The notes under the pieces are model-generated. The model saw nothing but the letters and a program-made list of their open reading frames with translations, did no database searches and was not told the origin of the DNA. Positions 6,911-8,568 of a stretch of DNA of 8,568 nucleotides are shown piece by piece (within the stretch, counting starts at the first letter, position 1; each line of letters opens with the position of its first letter). Source of the DNA: Verrucomicrobiota bacterium (lineage in GTDB: Bacteria; Verrucomicrobiota; Verrucomicrobiia; Limisphaerales; JAFMIX01). The stretch spans positions 1 to 8,568 of the forward strand of contig JAPLTZ010000368.1 of the NCBI GenBank assembly GCA_026397895.1, written 5' to 3'. The translations under genes and the position numbers were made by a program.

Positions 6911-7293
6911 AGGTCTTCCGGCAGTTCGCCGGGCGCGGCGAACATGGTGGCGAACGCGAGGCGCATCAGCTCGCGGTTCTCGTGGACGTAGGCGAACAGC
7001 ACCGCAAGAATCTCCTCCAGTTGGCCCCGGATATCCTTCCGCCGCGCGGCCGCCGCCTGCAACAGCCGATACCGCTCATCGTGCGCCTCGTGCACCAGCG
7101 CGCGAAACAGCCCGGCCTTGTCCTGGAAATAATAATACAGCGCGGGCTTGGAAACCTTGGCGTCGTCCACGATCTGCTGCACCGACGCGGCGGCGTAGCC
7201 GGCGTGGGCGAAGCGCTTGACGGCGGCGCGCAGGATCTGCCGGCGGGTGCCGGAATCGTCGCGGGCTTTGGATTTGGGTTTCAGCTTGGCCAT
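6844..7293 (-). CDS. TetR/AcrR family repressor, N-terminal part (reading frame broken)
   Basis: The frame encodes 149 residues, of which about the first 128 look genuine. The DNA-binding domain spans about residues 15-62: TRRQILRAAVKRFAHAGY, then ASVQQIVDDAKVSKPALYYYFQDKAGLF, the classic TetR helix-turn-helix with its YYYF signature. The ligand/dimer domain begins (GQLEEILAVLFAYVHENRELMRLAF...PGELPEDL) and is then lost to a frame change. The last 20 or so residues (KWRSRPANWTSVSTARS) do not fit the family. The continuation appears in another frame at 6704-6910. It lies directly upstream of the adaptor and downstream of a TetR-type operator only 3 bp from the start codon, so it is the expected self-regulating local repressor. 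A truncated form would keep DNA binding but probably lack dimerisation and ligand sensing. Confidence 0.85.
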   Translation of the reverse strand: MAKLKPKSKARDDSGTRRQILRAAVKRFAHAGYAAASVQQIVDDAKVSKPALYYYFQDKAGLFRALVHEAHDERYRLLQAAAARRKDIRGQLEEILAVLFAYVHENRELMRLAFATMFAAPGELPEDLCHRDKWRSRPANWTSVSTARS

Positions 7294-7296
7294 AAA

Positions 7297-7314
7297 ACCT
7301 ACCGAACGGTAGGT
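7297..7314. promoter_or_regulatory. TetR-type operator
   Basis: ACCTACCG (7297-7304) and CGGTAGGT (7307-7314) are perfect inverted 8-bp arms separated by AA. This is the size and symmetry typical of TetR-dimer sites, and it closely resembles the ACCTACC/GGTAGGT boxes found upstream of other TetR-controlled efflux genes. The site lies 3 bp before the regulator's start codon and overlaps the likely -10 region. Binding would therefore block transcription of the regulator and the downstream adaptor and pump genes. On the transcript the AGG of the proximal arm could also act as a weak ribosome-binding motif. Confidence 0.85.
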
Positions 7315-7334
7315 AAGTCGGCGGCAGTTGTCAA
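7306..7334 (-). promoter_or_regulatory. Probable promoter of the TetR-efflux cluster
   Basis: On the minus strand a perfect sigma-70-like -35 box TTGACA (7334-7329) is followed by 17 bp and a poor -10 candidate TACCGT (7311-7306). The -10 overlaps the operator palindrome, which supports repression by the local TetR protein. Transcription would begin near 7299, leaving only a handful of bases before the ATG at 7293, so the message would be nearly leaderless. The weak -10 is the main doubt. Confidence 0.5.
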
Positions 7335-7361
7335 CCGGGATTCTGCGGAACCGGGGGAAAC

Positions 7362-8234
7362 CTACACCGGCACGATGGCCGTCCAGCAGGTCGCGCCAAA
7401 CTTCGCCTTGAATTTCTCCACCGCCGTTTCCGCTGCGGTCTGCGCGGGGAAAATGGCGAAGGTGGTCGAGCCGCTGCCGGACATGAGTGCGACCGCTGCG
7501 CCGTGGGCGCGTAAAAATTCCTGGTAGAGCGCGAGCACGGGGTATTTGTCGAGCGCGGGAGCTTCGAGGGAGTTGTAGAATTCACGCGCGGCGGCGGCGA
7601 GCGGCGCGGTTTGCAGCAAGGCAATCAGCTTTTGCGCGCGGCCGGGCCGGCCGTTGAGCGCGGCGGGGAATCGGGCAAGTTCGCGGTAGGCCCACGGCGT
7701 GGAGATGCCAAAGCCGGGATGGATGAGCAGAAAACTGCAGCCGCGCAGCGCGGGAAAATCGGCGACGGGCTGGATGATTTCGCCGCGCCCGGTGGCGAGG
7801 GCGGGCTGGGATTGCAAAAAGAAGTTCACGTCCGAGCCGAGCGTGGCGGCGATGGCGTGGAGCTGCTCTAGGGTGAGCGGTTGGCCGAAGAGTTCGTTGA
7901 GACCGAGCAGCGTGGTGGCGGCGTTGCCGCTGCCGCCGCCGAGGCCGGCGGCCAGGGGGATTTTCTTTTCGAGATGGAGGCGGACGCCGGCGGTGATTTT
8001 GGCGGCTTCAAGAAATTGGACGGCGGCGCGATGGACGAGATTGGTTGCGTCGGTGGGCAGGCTTGGTTCGCTACAGGTCAGGGTGACGCCGGCGGCGGCG
8101 CGGGCAAAATGGATTTGGTCGCAGAGGTTGACGGGGTGGAAGACGGTTTCGAGGGCGTGAAAGCCGTCGGGCCGCTTGCCGAGGATGTTCAGCAGGAGGT
8201 TGACTTTGCAGGGCGATGGTTTTTCCAGTGTCAT
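7362..8234 (-). CDS. ispE: 4-diphosphocytidyl-2-C-methyl-D-erythritol kinase
   Basis: This 290-residue cytosolic GHMP kinase phosphorylates CDP-methylerythritol at the 2-hydroxyl with ATP, a step of the MEP pathway to isoprenoid precursors. The substrate and catalytic Lys10 is in SPCKVNLLLNILGKRPDGFH. The ATP-binding glycine loop is PLAAGLGGGSGNAA at residues 93-106. Catalytic Asp135 is in LGSDVNFFL, with Asn in place of the commoner Pro. The third GHMP motif MSGSGST is at 251-257. Length is normal for the family. ATG 8234 is chosen because it places Lys10 as in E. coli. An upstream in-frame ATG at 8354 would add 40 residues translated through the terminator and the previous gene, and is rejected. 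The gene stands alone between a terminator and the TetR promoter, so it is functionally unrelated to the efflux cluster. Confidence 0.95.
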   Translation of the reverse strand: MTLEKPSPCKVNLLLNILGKRPDGFHALETVFHPVNLCDQIHFARAAAGVTLTCSEPSLPTDATNLVHRAAVQFLEAAKITAGVRLHLEKKIPLAAGLGGGSGNAATTLLGLNELFGQPLTLEQLHAIAATLGSDVNFFLQSQPALATGRGEIIQPVADFPALRGCSFLLIHPGFGISTPWAYRELARFPAALNGRPGRAQKLIALLQTAPLAAAAREFYNSLEAPALDKYPVLALYQEFLRAHGAAVALMSGSGSTTFAIFPAQTAAETAVEKFKAKFGATCWTAIVPV

Positions 8235-8240
8235 CGGCAG

Positions 8241-8277
8241 AAAAAAGCGCCAACCGGAAATGTCTCGGAGTTGGCGC
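8241..8277 (-). terminator. Intrinsic terminator of the upstream TIGR04073-like gene
   Basis: On the minus strand the perfect 8-bp stem GCGCCAAC (8277-8270 read as its complement)/GTTGGCGC pairs 8247-8254 with 8270-8277. The loop is 15 nt, and the stem is followed at once by TTTTTT (8246-8241). This is a textbook Rho-independent terminator. It lies 27 bp past the stop of the upstream gene and ends 6 bp before the ispE start codon, so it could also attenuate ispE. Confidence 0.85.
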
Positions 8278-8304
8278 GCGTTGAACCGCCCGGAGGCGCG
8301 GCGG

Positions 8305-8568
8305 TCACTTGCCAAAAATGCTGAACCGGCTGCCGGGAATGAACGGGGCGACATCGCCGCCGCTCATGCCGACGTTGCTGTCGGTTTCCAGGGTGGTGTC
8401 GCCGGCCAGAATGCCGGGGCGGTAGCTGTCGGGATAAACCGGGCTGGCGGCCAGATAATCGGTGGCGATCGGGTCGTAGGAGGCCGCCGCGTGGTTCGGC
8501 AGCGGGCAGGTGACGATTTCCCACAGGCCAATACCGGTCCGGGCGAGGGTGCGATTGAAACCGCGCAC
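8305..8568 (-). CDS. Exosortase system-associated TIGR04073-like protein, C-terminal part
   Basis: The last 87 residues of a gene whose 5' end lies beyond the right edge; the GTG at 8568 is just the first codon visible. The segment TLARTGIGLWEIVTCPLP followed by Tyr/Pro-rich sequence (YLAASPVYPDSYRPG) matches, from memory, the conserved C-terminal half of the TIGR04073 family. Those are small secreted or envelope proteins found in genomes that encode exosortase/PEP-CTERM sorting, including many Verrucomicrobiota. Their molecular function is not established. After the conserved part comes a Gly/Asp/Ser-rich tail (DTTLETDSNVGMSGGDVAPFIPGSRFSIFGK) that is longer than I expect for the family. A strong terminator follows 27 bp downstream, so this gene ends its own transcript. 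Confidence 0.6.
   Translation of the reverse strand: MRGFNRTLARTGIGLWEIVTCPLPNHAAASYDPIATDYLAASPVYPDSYRPGILAGDTTLETDSNVGMSGGDVAPFIPGSRFSIFGK

Noticed and set aside
8286..8304. Small hairpin CCGCC/GGCGG just after the TIGR04073-like stop codon
   Set aside because: It is only 5 bp, has no T-tract, and is explained by chance in GC-rich DNA; the real terminator lies next to it.
8235..8354. Upstream ATG giving ispE a 40-residue extension
   Set aside because: The extra residues are translated from the terminator hairpin and the end of the previous gene, and they have no counterpart in IspE proteins.

Overview
This GC-rich bacterial window has every supportable gene on the minus strand, so transcription runs from high to low coordinates. 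The best guess for the source is Verrucomicrobiota (Pedosphaera/Limisphaera-like). That rests on a terminal protein fragment resembling the exosortase-associated TIGR04073 family, on gene starts that mostly lack a clear Shine-Dalgarno motif, and on palindromic and heptanucleotide filler repeats. The lineage is an inference.

Layout in the direction of transcription. At 8568-8305 is the 3' end of a TIGR04073-like gene, followed by a strong intrinsic terminator (8277-8241). Next is ispE (8234-7362), whose start codon lies only 6 bp beyond the terminator T-tract. At 7334-7297 is a divergence-free promoter region with a TTGACA box and a near-perfect TetR-type operator. It leads into a co-directional cluster: a TetR/AcrR regulator (7293-6704, reading frame broken), an RND periplasmic adaptor (6684-5563, intact), an HAE1-type RND pump permease (5537-2326, split by a one-base frameshift), a small coiled-coil lipoprotein (2316-1711), and a peptidase-U32/RlhA-like protein (1651 to beyond base 1). 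Spacings of 9 to 59 bp suggest one transcription unit. No TolC-like outer-membrane channel gene is present.

The expected logic is a self-repressing TetR protein that controls an adaptor-pump pair exporting toxic compounds. Here both the regulator and the pump carry reading-frame lesions while the adaptor, ispE, lipoprotein and U32 genes read cleanly. This is either decay of one efflux system or sequence error at two places.

The most unusual signal is inside the U32 gene. A 72-bp imperfect palindrome (1103-1174) is inserted exactly in frame and adds 24 residues between two conserved family motifs, much like the protein-coding palindromic elements of Rickettsia. A second intrusion, four degenerate heptanucleotide units (721-748), sits further downstream in the same gene. 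No tRNA, rRNA, CRISPR array or transposase gene was seen, and no gene-free stretch exceeds 100 bp.
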